Positions 1 through 6,481 of a DNA stretch of 23,867 nt are shown here, one piece after another; the first letter of the stretch is position 1; each line of letters starts with the position of its first letter. A program made the position numbers and the translations under genes. The DNA lies in IMG/VR virus record IMGVR_UViG_3300046777_001092, positions 1 through 23,867 of that record, one strand, 5' to 3'. The stretch comes from a virus. The notes beneath the pieces are model-generated. The model was not told where the DNA came from, made no database searches, and saw only the letters and a list, made by a program, of their open reading frames with translations.

Positions 1-1
1 A

Positions 2-217
2 ATGACCTACTTCTTTATTGTCTGGGCATATCGTATGGGTGATAAACAATCCTATAACTTTCCTGTAGGACTGTTTAATACTCTTGAGGATGCTAAAAAT
101 GCTGCCGATTCCCATCATCTTTATCGTGGAGGTAAGTATGGGCACTTGATTTATAAGTTGCCTGTTGGACAAGAGTTTGATGCTGAAGAATGTAAACCCG
201 TAATGGACCTACTATGA
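2..217 (+). CDS. Hypothetical protein, 71 aa
   Basis: Small soluble protein with no catalytic motif that I recognise. The ATG is at the second base of the window, so a longer upstream start cannot be excluded. It carries an aromatic N-terminus (YFFIVWAYRMGD) and a lysine/glycine-rich middle. Its stop overlaps the next start by four bases, so it is the visible first member of a translationally coupled run reaching base 1278. Function unknown. Confidence 0.7.
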   Translation: MTYFFIVWAYRMGDKQSYNFPVGLFNTLEDAKNAADSHHLYRGGKYGHLIYKLPVGQEFDAEECKPVMDLL

Positions 218-414
218 CCTATCAAATTACCAAACAAATCCGCATTAAACACACCGAAGATGATTGGGATTTTGTATTCACAACTGATGAGTATGGAACT
301 GTGAGTGTGAGTAGCACTGATGGTTTGAAGGCAATGACTGGTCAAATCACAGAGTTTATCATTCCTCAAGATTGTATTCAACACTTTATTGATGCTCTGG
401 AACAACTAAAATGA
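214..414 (+). CDS. Hypothetical protein, 66 aa
   Basis: Small, mildly acidic protein with no membrane segment. It starts with ATGA overlapping the stop of the upstream gene and ends overlapping the next gene in the same way. The middle (VSVSSTDG) looks beta-rich and the end (FIDALEQLK) looks helical. No family recognised. The overlap on both sides and coding-like composition support it as real. Confidence 0.7.
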   Translation: MTYQITKQIRIKHTEDDWDFVFTTDEYGTVSVSSTDGLKAMTGQITEFIIPQDCIQHFIDALEQLK

Positions 415-626
415 AAAAGTGTAAGACGTGTAAGTATTGGGACTATCAAGGAAACAAGATTGGTAAGTGTTCTGGTATTGTATCCAGTTCTATTGTTATC
501 CATATTCCCAATCAACCAAAAGAAAAACCAGATGGTAAACTAATTACTAAAGAGGGTATCATCACTGATGCTAATTTTATTATGACTACCCAAGATTGGA
601 ATTGTAAGAACTGGGAACTGAAATGA
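411..626 (+). CDS. Small Cys-rich protein, putative metal-binding
   Basis: 71 aa. The N-terminus reads MKKCKTCKYWDYQGNKIGKC, with CxxC at residues 4-7, a third Cys at 20, and a fourth near the C-terminus in NCKNWELK. Short phage proteins with a CKTCK.W start and a C..W end are common and probably bind zinc or an iron-sulfur cluster. That role is inferred from cysteine spacing only. Overlaps both neighbours by four bases. Confidence 0.7.
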   Translation: MKKCKTCKYWDYQGNKIGKCSGIVSSSIVIHIPNQPKEKPDGKLITKEGIITDANFIMTTQDWNCKNWELK

Positions 627-844
627 ACGAAAGAGACACTGATTACTTCCGAGAGCACAAAATGCTCATCAATCCTGATGAGTTTTTGTTGGATAACGTC
701 AAAGGATTCCACTATGAAGTCATGGAGGAAGGTGAGCACGTATGGATGGCATTCTACATGGAAGACGGCACCACAGGGCACTTGAATATCTTCCGAAACT
801 GTGGTAAGATTCAGACCCGATACGAGGAATGGAAGGATGACTGA
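623..844 (+). CDS. Hypothetical acidic protein, 73 aa
   Basis: Acidic soluble protein (many Asp, Glu and Met) with a beta-rich middle (HVWMAFYMEDGTTGHLNIF). The start overlaps the upstream stop as ATGA and the stop overlaps the next start at 837. No recognised domain. Retained because of its place in the coupled gene run. Confidence 0.68.
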   Translation: MNERDTDYFREHKMLINPDEFLLDNVKGFHYEVMEEGEHVWMAFYMEDGTTGHLNIFRNCGKIQTRYEEWKDD

Positions 845-1097
845 AATAAACTACTTCAAACAACGAGTTCCTGGATTTATTGACCCAAGAGGACTTGTTC
901 GTGCTGATTTTGAATTTACAGAAACCCAAGAACTTTTAGACCATCCATACATCCAAAACTGGATGAAAGATGGTGGTTCTGCTATGAAAAAGAATAATAT
1001 GATTATTGTAAAAACAGGTAGTAGTGGTTCTCACTTTGTTGTTGGATATGTGAAAAATCCTGATGATGTAGACCTTCCCGTAAAAAATTATGATTGA
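837..1097 (+). CDS. Hypothetical protein, 86 aa
   Basis: I chose the ATG at 837 because it overlaps the preceding stop; the open frame extends upstream to 801, but those codons lie inside the previous gene. The protein has an N-terminal segment with FIDPRG and a Gly/Ser patch (KTGSSGSHFVVGYV) followed by an acidic tail. Function not recognised. Confidence 0.65.
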   Translation: MTEINYFKQRVPGFIDPRGLVRADFEFTETQELLDHPYIQNWMKDGGSAMKKNNMIIVKTGSSGSHFVVGYVKNPDDVDLPVKNYD

Positions 1098-1278
1098 AAG
1101 AGTAAAATTCGTTCATATCAACAGAACCATCTGCCCGAAGACAGGAACACATTTTTTGGATGCTATTGATGATGAAGGTCAAATATGGTTTGCAGAAATG
1201 CGAACAGATATAGAACGTTGGATAGTATATTCTGTCCCTTGGAAGAAATCAGGACAGATGCCTCGTAAGGTCACTTGA
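1090..1278 (+). CDS. Hypothetical protein, 62 aa
   Basis: Overlaps the previous gene by eight bases. The sequence MIERVKFVHINRTICPKTGTHFLDAIDDEGQ suggests a small beta-sheet protein with no known motif. It is the last gene before the hairpin/promoter at 1289-1325, so it probably ends this transcription unit. Confidence 0.65.
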   Translation: MIERVKFVHINRTICPKTGTHFLDAIDDEGQIWFAEMRTDIERWIVYSVPWKKSGQMPRKVT

Positions 1279-1288
1279 AGAACCGTCA

Positions 1289-1325
1289 CACTCCCTCAGC
1301 ACAGGGGAGTGATTTGCCCTATAAT
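1289..1325 (+). promoter_or_regulatory. Hairpin plus -10 cassette before 1348
   Basis: CACTCCC (1289-1295) and GGGAGTG (1305-1311) form a 7-bp stem with a 9-nt loop. A consensus -10, TATAAT, follows at 1320-1325. There is no good -35 at normal spacing; that position falls in the hairpin. Same architecture as the other stem-then-TATAAT cassettes in the window: likely 3'-end of the upstream transcript and start of the downstream one. Confidence 0.6.
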
Positions 1326-1347
1326 AGTCTCATACACAAAGAACCCG

Positions 1348-1560
1348 ATGATTGAAAAAGCACAAGCAGTAAAAGATGCTGTAGGAACTGTTTATAAAGA
1401 TGATTGGTGTAAAAAAGCAGGTTGGGAAATAGATAAACCTACTGTTATTATTGCTCTTCGTGAAGTCATCAACCAACTTCAGCAATCTTCTGCTACACAT
1501 CCTGCCTTTATTTCTTGTCCCGACTTACTTTATCTCATTGAAGAACTTCAAAAAATATGA
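1348..1560 (+). CDS. Hypothetical protein, 70 aa
   Basis: The open frame begins with a GTG at 1309, but that lies inside the hairpin/-10 region, upstream of the expected transcript start. The ATG at 1348 is therefore preferred. The protein is largely helical (MIEKAQAVKDAVGTVYKDD at the N-terminus) with a short C-terminal helix. Stop overlaps the next start as ATGA. No family recognised. Confidence 0.65.
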   Translation: MIEKAQAVKDAVGTVYKDDWCKKAGWEIDKPTVIIALREVINQLQQSSATHPAFISCPDLLYLIEELQKI

Positions 1561-1838
1561 CTTACAATCTCCCAGAAAAAACAAAACCATTCTCCTATAC
1601 AAGAGAAGAATTATTCCAATGTGTTAAGAATATTATAGAGCAAAACAAAAGTGCAGAAGCAAGAGCACTTGCAGTTTTTTGTGTATTTGAAGACTATCTT
1701 GCGAATTTCACGGAAAGTGATAATAATGGTGGGTATTATATTCCTGAGTGCGACCAGATTGATTTTCAGGATTTTGTAAGGTTCAAACTCTGTGTTGATG
1801 ATTATGATTATGTTTCCGCTGATGATGTTCTAAAATGA
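1557..1838 (+). CDS. Hypothetical helical protein, 93 aa
   Basis: Soluble acidic protein with a helical N-terminal half (YTREELFQCVKNIIEQNKSAEARALAVF) and an Asp/Tyr-rich C-terminus. Four-base overlaps at both ends place it in the run from 1348 to about 3982. No function assigned. Confidence 0.68.
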   Translation: MTYNLPEKTKPFSYTREELFQCVKNIIEQNKSAEARALAVFCVFEDYLANFTESDNNGGYYIPECDQIDFQDFVRFKLCVDDYDYVSADDVLK

Positions 1839-2104
1839 AACTCTTTGATTACTTCATAATTATTTCCATAGGTGCTCTTATGATTGTAGTCAATTGGTTT
1901 GAGAACTCTTATTGGTCTTGGAAGAATTGTATTGACTTTCGTTTAGATTGCAAAGATATTATTGACTACAAAGCATTCTGGGAAGAACTAAATATCGGTA
2001 GTATTCAGATGAGAGACGAATATATAATGTCTCAACCAGGATTTGACCCTTATAATCTATCTGGTAGAGACCCTTATTATTCTTATGTGATGGAGAAAAA
2101 ATGA
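1835..2104 (+). CDS. Hypothetical protein with N-terminal membrane segment, 89 aa
   Basis: Residues 6-21 (YFIIISIGALMIVVNW) look like a single transmembrane helix, followed by a soluble C-terminal part rich in Tyr and Asp. The gene begins with the same 20 bases as the next gene (positions -3 to +17), so both proteins start MKLFDY. Overlaps both neighbours by four bases. Function unknown. Confidence 0.65.
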   Translation: MKLFDYFIIISIGALMIVVNWFENSYWSWKNCIDFRLDCKDIIDYKAFWEELNIGSIQMRDEYIMSQPGFDPYNLSGRDPYYSYVMEKK

Positions 2105-2361
2105 AACTCTTTGATTATGAAACTTATGAGGACTATGGGAAGGAATGGTTTCTTCAAGTTCTCACAATTCCAGAGAAGTTTGCCTTCCTTGATATTACTG
2201 TTCAGTGGGATGATTATGGTGCAGATGAAATCTTTCCATCAATTTCTTTGAGTATTGGTTCTCATCGTTTGTGTGGATTTTGTTTCCGTTGGGGACGATT
2301 TGAGTTCCAGTGTGATATAATTGACTCACGACCTAGAGATTTGACGTGGTACAGACAATGA
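2101..2361 (+). CDS. Hypothetical protein, 86 aa
   Basis: Begins MKLFDYETYEDYGKEW, sharing the MKLFDY start with the upstream gene. It contains two nearby Cys residues (LCGFCFRWGRFEF), and the second half looks beta-rich. This type of aromatic, beta-rich short protein recurs in cyanophages in my memory, without assigned function. ATGA overlap with the next gene. Confidence 0.68.
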   Translation: MKLFDYETYEDYGKEWFLQVLTIPEKFAFLDITVQWDDYGADEIFPSISLSIGSHRLCGFCFRWGRFEFQCDIIDSRPRDLTWYRQ

Positions 2362-2570
2362 GAAACTTTGTTTTATCTCTTTGGTATAGGTACAAAGAGT
2401 GGAGATATGAACGTAAATGTATCAAATACTTTGGTGCAAAACCAGAGAAGGTTTATCTTTCTAAAGAAGATTATGATGCTCTGGTGGAACGATTGAATCA
2501 ACCACCAGACCCTAAGACACAAGAAGCAATTCGTAGAATCTTAGAACGCAGAGCACCTTGGGATGAGTAA
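2358..2570 (+). CDS. Basic small protein with antitoxin-like C-terminal motif
   Basis: 70 aa from the ATG at 2358, which overlaps the upstream stop; a GTG at 2346 is less likely. The N-terminal half is basic and aromatic (LWYRYKEWRYERK). The C-terminal half carries VYLSKEDYDALVERL, then NQPPDPKTQEA, then ERRAPWDE. The pattern 'LS..D(Y/F)DALVE.L..PP.P' resembles the tail of DUF1778/TacA-type antitoxins, where it wraps the toxin. There is no ribbon-helix-helix DNA-binding part and no acetyltransferase toxin next door, so a free-standing neutraliser or unrelated role is possible. Confidence 0.6.
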   Translation: MRNFVLSLWYRYKEWRYERKCIKYFGAKPEKVYLSKEDYDALVERLNQPPDPKTQEAIRRILERRAPWDE

Positions 2571-2757
2571 CATTCAAGAAAAATTTGATATTTGGTTTGA
2601 AGAGTCTGATGGATTCTCTTATCGTTCTGAACTATTCTGGGATGATTTTTATTATGCCTCAAAATCTGGTGATACACAAGGTATTCGCAAATGGTTGCAG
2701 GATGCCTATGAGATGGGGTATAATGATGCAAGACAATGTACTGAGGAATCTAACTGA
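2563..2757 (+). CDS. Hypothetical acidic protein, 64 aa
   Basis: Acidic, aromatic protein (EKFDIWFEESDGFSYRSE, then LFWDDFYYA) with a helical C-terminus (IRKWLQDAYEMGYNDA). The start overlaps the end of the upstream gene by eight bases, and the stop shares a base with the next ATG (TGATG). No known domain. Confidence 0.68.
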   Translation: MSNIQEKFDIWFEESDGFSYRSELFWDDFYYASKSGDTQGIRKWLQDAYEMGYNDARQCTEESN

Positions 2758-2960
2758 TGGCAAAAGCAAAAGCAAAAATTGATAAAGAAGAATTTCCATA
2801 TGATGGATTTCCAGTTAAAATTGTCCATAAAGATGGAAAAGATTTGAAAGATAAAAAGACTTGCTATTTTGATAGTGAGTATAATGCACAAAAATATATT
2901 GCAAGATCTAAGTTTAAGAAAAAAGATTACACAATGACTATTAAAGGAGAGGAAAAATGA
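2757..2960 (+). CDS. Lysine-rich protein, 67 aa
   Basis: Strongly basic (about a quarter Lys) starting MAKAKAKIDKEEF, with a beta-like middle and a basic end (SKFKKKDYTMTIKGEEK). It might bind nucleic acid, but no motif proves this. Coupled to both neighbours by overlap; a GGAGAGGA purine stretch near its 3' end is the likely ribosome site for the epimerase gene. Confidence 0.68.
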   Translation: MAKAKAKIDKEEFPYDGFPVKIVHKDGKDLKDKKTCYFDSEYNAQKYIARSKFKKKDYTMTIKGEEK

Positions 2961-3982
2961 CCAAACGTGCTCTAATCACTGGTGGTGCTGGTTTTATTGC
3001 ACATCACCTAATTGGACAAGTTCTAAATACAACGGATTGGGATATTGTAACATTAGATCGTCTTGATTATAGTGGTAATCTAAATCGTCTTCATGATCTT
3101 ATGCTTTCGTTTGATCCTGAAGTTCGAAAGCGTGTTAAAGTCGTCCATCATGATCTTAAAGCAGAACTAAATCCTCTAATTTGTAGTGAAGTCGGGAATG
3201 TTGATTATGTTTTACACCTTGCTGCTGGGTCTCATGTTGATCGAAGTATTGAATATCCTATGGAGTTTGTTCTCGACAATGTAGTGGCAACCTGTAATAT
3301 TCTTGAATTTGCAAGAAAACAAAATAACTTAGAGCGATTTATCTATTTTAGTACTGACGAAGTATTTGGTCCTGCCCCAAATGGAATTAAGTACAAAGAA
3401 AATGATAGATATAATTCCACTAATCCATATAGTGCAACTAAGGCAGGTGGAGAAGAACTTGCAGTAGCATATGAAAATACTTATGGTCTGCCAGTGTATA
3501 TTACCCATACTATGAATGTTTTTGGTGAGCGTCAGCATCCAGAAAAGTATATTCCAATGTGTATTCGCAAAATTCGTGATGGTGAAACAGTAACCATTCA
3601 CAGTGATAGTACATGCACAATTCCTGGTTCACGACACTATATTCATGCTGAAGATGTTGCCAATGCAATTTTATTTCTTCTAAATTATCAAGGAACATTT
3701 GACACTACCTGGGGTGGTGCTAAGTGTCCCAAATTTAATATTGTTGGTGCAGAAGAACTCAATAATCTTGAACTTGCACAAATTATTGCAGAATCTCAAG
3801 GAAAAGAACTCAAGTATGAACTTGTAGATTTCCATTCTTCACGTCCTGGACATGACTTGCGTTATGCTCTTGATGGTGGTAAAATGAAAGAAATGGGATG
3901 GGAACCTGCTAAATCAGTAAGGGAACGAATCTCAGAAGTCACTAACTGGACACTAGAAAACAATCGCTGGATTAATCTATGA
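2957..3982 (+). CDS. NAD-dependent epimerase/dehydratase, dTDP-glucose 4,6-dehydratase-like
   Basis: Extended short-chain dehydrogenase/reductase of 341 aa, the usual family length. The Rossmann start is TGGAGFIA (residues 8-15); the last glycine of TGxxGxxG is Ala here. LDYSGN (36-41) matches the RmlB 'DKLTYAGN' region. STDEVFG (132-138) carries the Asp-Glu pair used by 4,6-dehydratases for C5 deprotonation and water loss. YSATK (158-162) is the catalytic Tyr-Lys. NVFGERQHPEKYIP follows as in RmlB. It should convert an NDP-glucose to the 4-keto-6-deoxy sugar in the cytosol, using bound NAD. Cyanophages often carry nucleotide-sugar genes, perhaps for surface or glycan modification; no partner sugar gene is in this window, so the pathway is unknown. 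ATGA start overlap. Confidence 0.9.
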   Translation: MTKRALITGGAGFIAHHLIGQVLNTTDWDIVTLDRLDYSGNLNRLHDLMLSFDPEVRKRVKVVHHDLKAELNPLICSEVGNVDYVLHLAAGSHVDRSIEYPMEFVLDNVVATCNILEFARKQNNLERFIYFSTDEVFGPAPNGIKYKENDRYNSTNPYSATKAGGEELAVAYENTYGLPVYITHTMNVFGERQHPEKYIPMCIRKIRDGETVTIHSDSTCTIPGSRHYIHAEDVANAILFLLNYQGTFDTTWGGAKCPKFNIVGAEELNNLELAQIIAESQGKELKYELVDFHSSRPGHDLRYALDGGKMKEMGWEPAKSVRERISEVTNWTLENNRWINL

Positions 3983-4098
3983 CTAAACGAACTTTTGTTG
4001 ATAAAAATGGTAACTCATGGGAATGGGAAGAGACTAAAGAGACTGTAAAGGCAATTAAAGCATATTGGGATTTGGTAAATGCGAATAGACTGGTTTAA
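3979..4098 (+). CDS. Very small hypothetical protein, 39 aa
   Basis: ATG overlaps the stop of the epimerase gene. Product reads MTKRTFVDKNGNSWEWEETK and then a Lys/Ala helix. The dense coupling and sensible composition support it, but there is no homology evidence. Too short to judge function. Confidence 0.5.
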   Translation: MTKRTFVDKNGNSWEWEETKETVKAIKAYWDLVNANRLV

Positions 4099-4165
4099 TA
4101 CCATATTTGCAATTTATTTAATTTACCTAGGATTTACCATTGGAAGAAACAAACAAAATGACTGA
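4079..4165 (+). CDS. 28-aa putative membrane peptide
   Basis: Product MRIDWFNTIFAIYLIYLGFT followed by IGRNKQND: one hydrophobic helix with basic C-terminal residues. It overlaps the 3' end of the previous gene by 20 bases and the start of the next by eight. Position and an amphipathic start followed by a membrane helix suggest a real micro-protein; a chance frame cannot be excluded. Confidence 0.4.
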   Translation: MRIDWFNTIFAIYLIYLGFTIGRNKQND

Positions 4166-4373
4166 TAAAAAACTAATTGATGAAGCATTTTATGTTGAAC
4201 AACGAAGATGGGGAACCTGGGATTCTTATGATAAGGATGGGAAGTGTATTATTACTTCCCTTACTGAAGAAGAATGTGTCCGTGCCACAAGATTTTATCT
4301 AAAATTAAAACAAGAAAATGCTTTGGAATCTACTGGTTCAAAATATGAGGGAACAGTTGGGGGAAAACTATAA
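4158..4373 (+). CDS. Hypothetical protein, 71 aa
   Basis: The ATG at 4158 is preferred over an upstream TTG at 4140, which lies within the micro-gene. Product starts MTDKKLIDEAFYVEQRRWGT; two Cys are spaced widely and the rest is charged and helical. No recognised family. Confidence 0.6.
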   Translation: MTDKKLIDEAFYVEQRRWGTWDSYDKDGKCIITSLTEEECVRATRFYLKLKQENALESTGSKYEGTVGGKL

Positions 4374-4512
4374 TTTTCCTTCAATGGATCCTTCTACACC
4401 ATGGTATGAGTTTAACAGTTACCAAGAATGTTGCTGGTCCCTAAAAAGACCAGTGCGTCTTGGTTCTTTTATGAGATATAATGATTATCTAAAAGAAATT
4501 GGTCTAAAGTAA
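4345..4512 (+). CDS. Hypothetical protein, 55 aa
   Basis: The frame is open from 4318, but the ATG at 4345 gives only a 29-base overlap with the previous gene; a shorter form from 4384 is also possible. The core (PSTPWYEFNSYQECC, then LKRPVRLGSF) with adjacent Cys looks like a conserved short phage protein. Function unknown. Start uncertain. Confidence 0.55.
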   Translation: MREQLGENYNFPSMDPSTPWYEFNSYQECCWSLKRPVRLGSFMRYNDYLKEIGLK

Positions 4513-4525
4513 AGGAGATGTAAAA

Positions 4526-4732
4526 ATGTACGATTTAGATGATTTTGAAAAAGCACTAGCACATTTTGGGACCAGAGTGGACATTATTTGTGCATTGGAA
4601 ATGGGAGGAAAACTTGATGCTGACACTGCTTACAAAAATATTAAAATGGAACTCAAGGCACTCAAAAAAATCAGAAAGTCTCTTAGAAAAAATGAGGACG
4701 TGCAGCAATTGCAAGATGGAGAAACCGCTTGA
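4526..4732 (+). CDS. Hypothetical helical protein, 68 aa
   Basis: Preceded by a strong ribosome site (AAAGGAGAT, 7 bases before the ATG), unusual here where most genes rely on overlap. Mostly helical with a Lys-rich second half (ELKALKKIRKSLRK). Function unknown. The 3' end overlaps the zinc-ribbon gene at 4692 by 41 bases. Confidence 0.68.
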   Translation: MYDLDDFEKALAHFGTRVDIICALEMGGKLDADTAYKNIKMELKALKKIRKSLRKNEDVQQLQDGETA

Positions 4733-4820
4733 CGTAGATCATTATCAGGTGGTAAAATATTTCAAGTACGGTTTTTCTTATCAGTGCAATGAGTGCTCCA
4801 AACCAAAACCAAGAGATTGA
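4692..4820 (+). CDS. Mini zinc-ribbon protein, 42 aa
   Basis: Product MRTCSNCKMEKPLDVDHYQV, then a stretch to YQCNECSKPKPRD. It has two CxxC knuckles (residues 4-7 and near 34-37) about 27 residues apart, with KPL after the first, as in the short zinc ribbons found in phage HNH/endonuclease-VII-like proteins. No nuclease part is present, so it is probably a stand-alone zinc-binding protein. It overlaps 41 bases of the upstream gene and its own end overlaps the next ATG, in a dense three-frame arrangement. Confidence 0.55.
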   Translation: MRTCSNCKMEKPLDVDHYQVVKYFKYGFSYQCNECSKPKPRD

Positions 4821-4965
4821 TACATTAAAAATCACTCAAAACTCTGACGGTTCTTATACTGTTGATTGGTCTCCAGATGACCCCAAATGGTCATGGATGA
4901 ATTCTCTAACTAGTGCTGAGATACAAATTATTATTCAACAAGCAATTAAGGAATATAAAAAATGA
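4789..4965 (+). CDS. Hypothetical protein, 58 aa
   Basis: ATG overlaps the end of the zinc-ribbon gene by 32 bases; the stop overlaps the next ATG as ATGA. Product includes KITQNSDGSYTVDWSPDDPKWSW and a C-terminal helix (SAEIQIIIQQAIKEYKK). It reads like a beta-hairpin plus helix. Function not recognised. Confidence 0.6.
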   Translation: MSAPNQNQEIDTLKITQNSDGSYTVDWSPDDPKWSWMNSLTSAEIQIIIQQAIKEYKK

Positions 4966-5435
4966 ATTATGAACGTGTGTGGACTTCTATGAATGACCTT
5001 GAGATGGTAACGTCTAAGATTTGTTCCGCTCGTGAAATTCTTGATAGTGCCACCGATGCACTGGTAGAACACAAGTATGATAAGGTAGAAAGTCTCATTA
5101 CTGCCGCTCATGAATTTCTTGGGTATTATCTTGATGAGTTTGACAATAAGTTCAAGGATGCTTGGAAAGAAACTGTAGTTGCTCAAAAAAATAAAAAATT
5201 TGATGATTGGGAAGAATACTATTACCCAGAAGAACATCAAGAAAATAAAGTAACCAAATGGATTATTCCTATTGAACTTGATGGTCTAACCGGAGAGTGC
5301 TATCTATCTCTTCCTGATGATCTATTAGAACAAGTTGGTTTGATTGAAGGTGATCAAGTTATTTGGAAAAATAACAATGACGGATCTTTTACTGTAATGA
5401 AACAAACAAATCCCATTCAAATGGATGAATGTTGA
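4962..5435 (+). CDS. Two-part protein with AbrB/SpoVT-like C-terminal domain
   Basis: 157 aa. Residues 1 to about 90 are helical (NDLEMVTSKICSAREILDSA, then a long EFLGYYLDEF segment) and resemble a family I recall in T4-like cyanophages. Residues about 98-150 (WIIPIELDG, YLSLPDDLLEQVGLIEGDQVIW, then GSFTVMK) have the pattern of the swapped-hairpin AbrB domain, 'lPkel.e.lgl..Gd.v.w'. AbrB domains usually bind DNA as dimers, so a transcription role is plausible. An acidic linker (EEYYYPEEHQEN) separates the parts. Both assignments are by eye only. Confidence 0.7.
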   Translation: MNYERVWTSMNDLEMVTSKICSAREILDSATDALVEHKYDKVESLITAAHEFLGYYLDEFDNKFKDAWKETVVAQKNKKFDDWEEYYYPEEHQENKVTKWIIPIELDGLTGECYLSLPDDLLEQVGLIEGDQVIWKNNNDGSFTVMKQTNPIQMDEC

Positions 5436-5695
5436 TGGAACACGAACTTTTTGTATGCAACTGTAATGATGTAAGTCATCAGTTCATTATTACTTGCTTT
5501 GATGATGATTTTATCACCATAGAAACACATCTAAGTAATAATGGTCTATGGAATCGTATTAAATACGCATTTTGTTATATCTTGGGTAAAAGATCAAGAT
5601 ATAATGGTGGGGCATTTGGTGAAGTCTTGCTAAACAAGACTCAAACTGCTATGATGATTGAAACCCTAAAAAAACATTATGAGAGGATGATTTAA
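5435..5695 (+). CDS. Conserved-looking hypothetical protein, 86 aa
   Basis: The ATG at 5435 shares a base with the preceding stop (TGATG); an ATG two codons upstream (5429) is an alternative. Product starts MEHELFVCNCNDVSHQFIIT. The FxCxC...HQ start, GLWNRIKYAF and GKRSRYN segments resemble a small phage family I recall (no function known). Overlaps the next gene by one base. Confidence 0.65.
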   Translation: MEHELFVCNCNDVSHQFIITCFDDDFITIETHLSNNGLWNRIKYAFCYILGKRSRYNGGAFGEVLLNKTQTAMMIETLKKHYERMI

Positions 5696-5925
5696 TGGCA
5701 TTGGGAAAACAAGTTGAAGAAAGTTTAAAAGAAGCAGAAGCAAGTCTGAGAAATGCCTTATCATTTGCCTCTCGCTCAGAACGTCCAATGGTATGTGTAT
5801 CAATTTCAAAGATGATTCAGGAAATTGAAGCACTAATGACTTATGATTCTTTAATGGATAAATTGGAGAATAGGAAACCTGGTGACAGTGGATTATGGGG
5901 TAATTTTCTAACAGATAAAGATTAA
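5695..5925 (+). CDS. Hypothetical helical protein, 76 aa
   Basis: Helical, starting MALGKQVEESLKEAEASLRN with the segment ALSFASRSERP; cyanophage proteins of this shape are known to me but uncharacterised. It is the last gene before the AT-rich hairpin at 5936, so it likely ends the unit. Confidence 0.68.
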   Translation: MALGKQVEESLKEAEASLRNALSFASRSERPMVCVSISKMIQEIEALMTYDSLMDKLENRKPGDSGLWGNFLTDKD

Positions 5926-5935
5926 GAACGGTTAC

Positions 5936-5983
5936 TTTAATCTTAAAATAAGATTAAAAAATCTCATTTTAAAACTATATAAT
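5936..5983 (+). promoter_or_regulatory. AT-rich 10-bp hairpin then -10 TATAAT
   Basis: TTTAATCTTA (5936-5945) and TAAGATTAAA (5949-5958) are perfectly complementary around an AAA loop, followed by an A run. TATAAT sits at 5978-5983, overlapping an apparent ATG at 5982. The stem could end the upstream transcript, and the -10 would start a transcript near 5990 for the gene at 6015. Confidence 0.55.
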
Positions 5984-6014
5984 GTTAGGATATGCCCATA
6001 ATTGCAATAGAATT

Positions 6015-6182
6015 ATGACCATCTCAAATAAAAGTTTAGGTGAACTTAGTGAAGAAGAATTCAAAGAAATGGATGATCTTCGAAAGGCAATATCACAAAA
6101 TCCATCATATGTTCATCCAGACAAGCAAGAAAGATTCACTGAACTGTTTGTAAGGTCACTTTCTTACGTTGGCAACATTTAA
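6015..6182 (+). CDS. Hypothetical acidic helical protein, 55 aa
   Basis: The frame is open from 5982, but that ATG is part of a -10 element and would not be in the transcript. The ATG at 6015 is the better start. Product MTISNKSLGELSEEEFKEMD then a second helical segment; no known family. Sits directly upstream of cp12. Confidence 0.58.
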   Translation: MTISNKSLGELSEEEFKEMDDLRKAISQNPSYVHPDKQERFTELFVRSLSYVGNI

Positions 6183-6188
6183 TAAATA
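6181..6188 (+). promoter_or_regulatory. Late-promoter-like AATAAATA before cp12
   Basis: AATAAATA matches the T4-like late promoter form (TATAAATA, reported as NATAAATA in cyanophages). It overlaps the upstream stop codon and lies 25 bases before the cp12 ATG. Such an AT-rich octamer also arises by chance, so this is tentative. Confidence 0.35.
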
Positions 6189-6212
6189 AATTTAACAGTT
6201 TTCTATAGTCCC

Positions 6213-6422
6213 ATGGACAACATTAATCAGCATATTGAAGAAGATAAGAGAATTTTAGAAGATCCTACAGTGTCCCCACAAATGCGTCGTCATACCGCAG
6301 AAGAACTTGAGGCACTTGAGGCATATAAAGATAATCATCCAGAAGATGACCATGATCCTACACCATTGGAACTATATTGTGATGCCAATCCTGAAGCACC
6401 AGAATGTAGAATCTATGAGTAA
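6213..6422 (+). CDS. cp12: Phage CP12, Calvin-cycle inhibitor
   Basis: 69 aa. The C-terminus has the CP12 signature: Cys56 and Cys65 separated by eight residues in YCDANPEAPECRIYE, preceded by DPTPLELY. In cyanobacteria this disulfide loop docks into GAPDH, and CP12 joins GAPDH and PRK into an inactive complex, shutting the Calvin cycle. The N-terminal half (NQHIEEDKRILEDP...SPQMRRH...EELEALE) matches cyanophage CP12 as I recall it, and the N-terminal Cys pair of plant CP12 is missing, as in many cyanobacterial/phage forms. Phage CP12 is thought to divert reductant toward the pentose phosphate pathway and nucleotide synthesis during infection. This gene is the best single sign that the window is cyanophage. 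Confidence 0.9.
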   Translation: MDNINQHIEEDKRILEDPTVSPQMRRHTAEELEALEAYKDNHPEDDHDPTPLELYCDANPEAPECRIYE

Positions 6423-6449
6423 GTGACACTTTAAAAAGTAGCACACTAC

Positions 6450-6481
6450 GGGTCTTCTGTTTTCAGGAGACCCTTTATAAT
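6450..6481 (+). promoter_or_regulatory. Hairpin plus -10 cassette before 6567
   Basis: GGGTCT (6450-6455) pairs with AGACCC (6468-6473), with extra CTG/CAG pairing inside. TATAAT follows at 6476-6481. An ATG at 6480 lies inside the -10 and is rejected as a start. Same design as the other cassettes. Confidence 0.65.
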
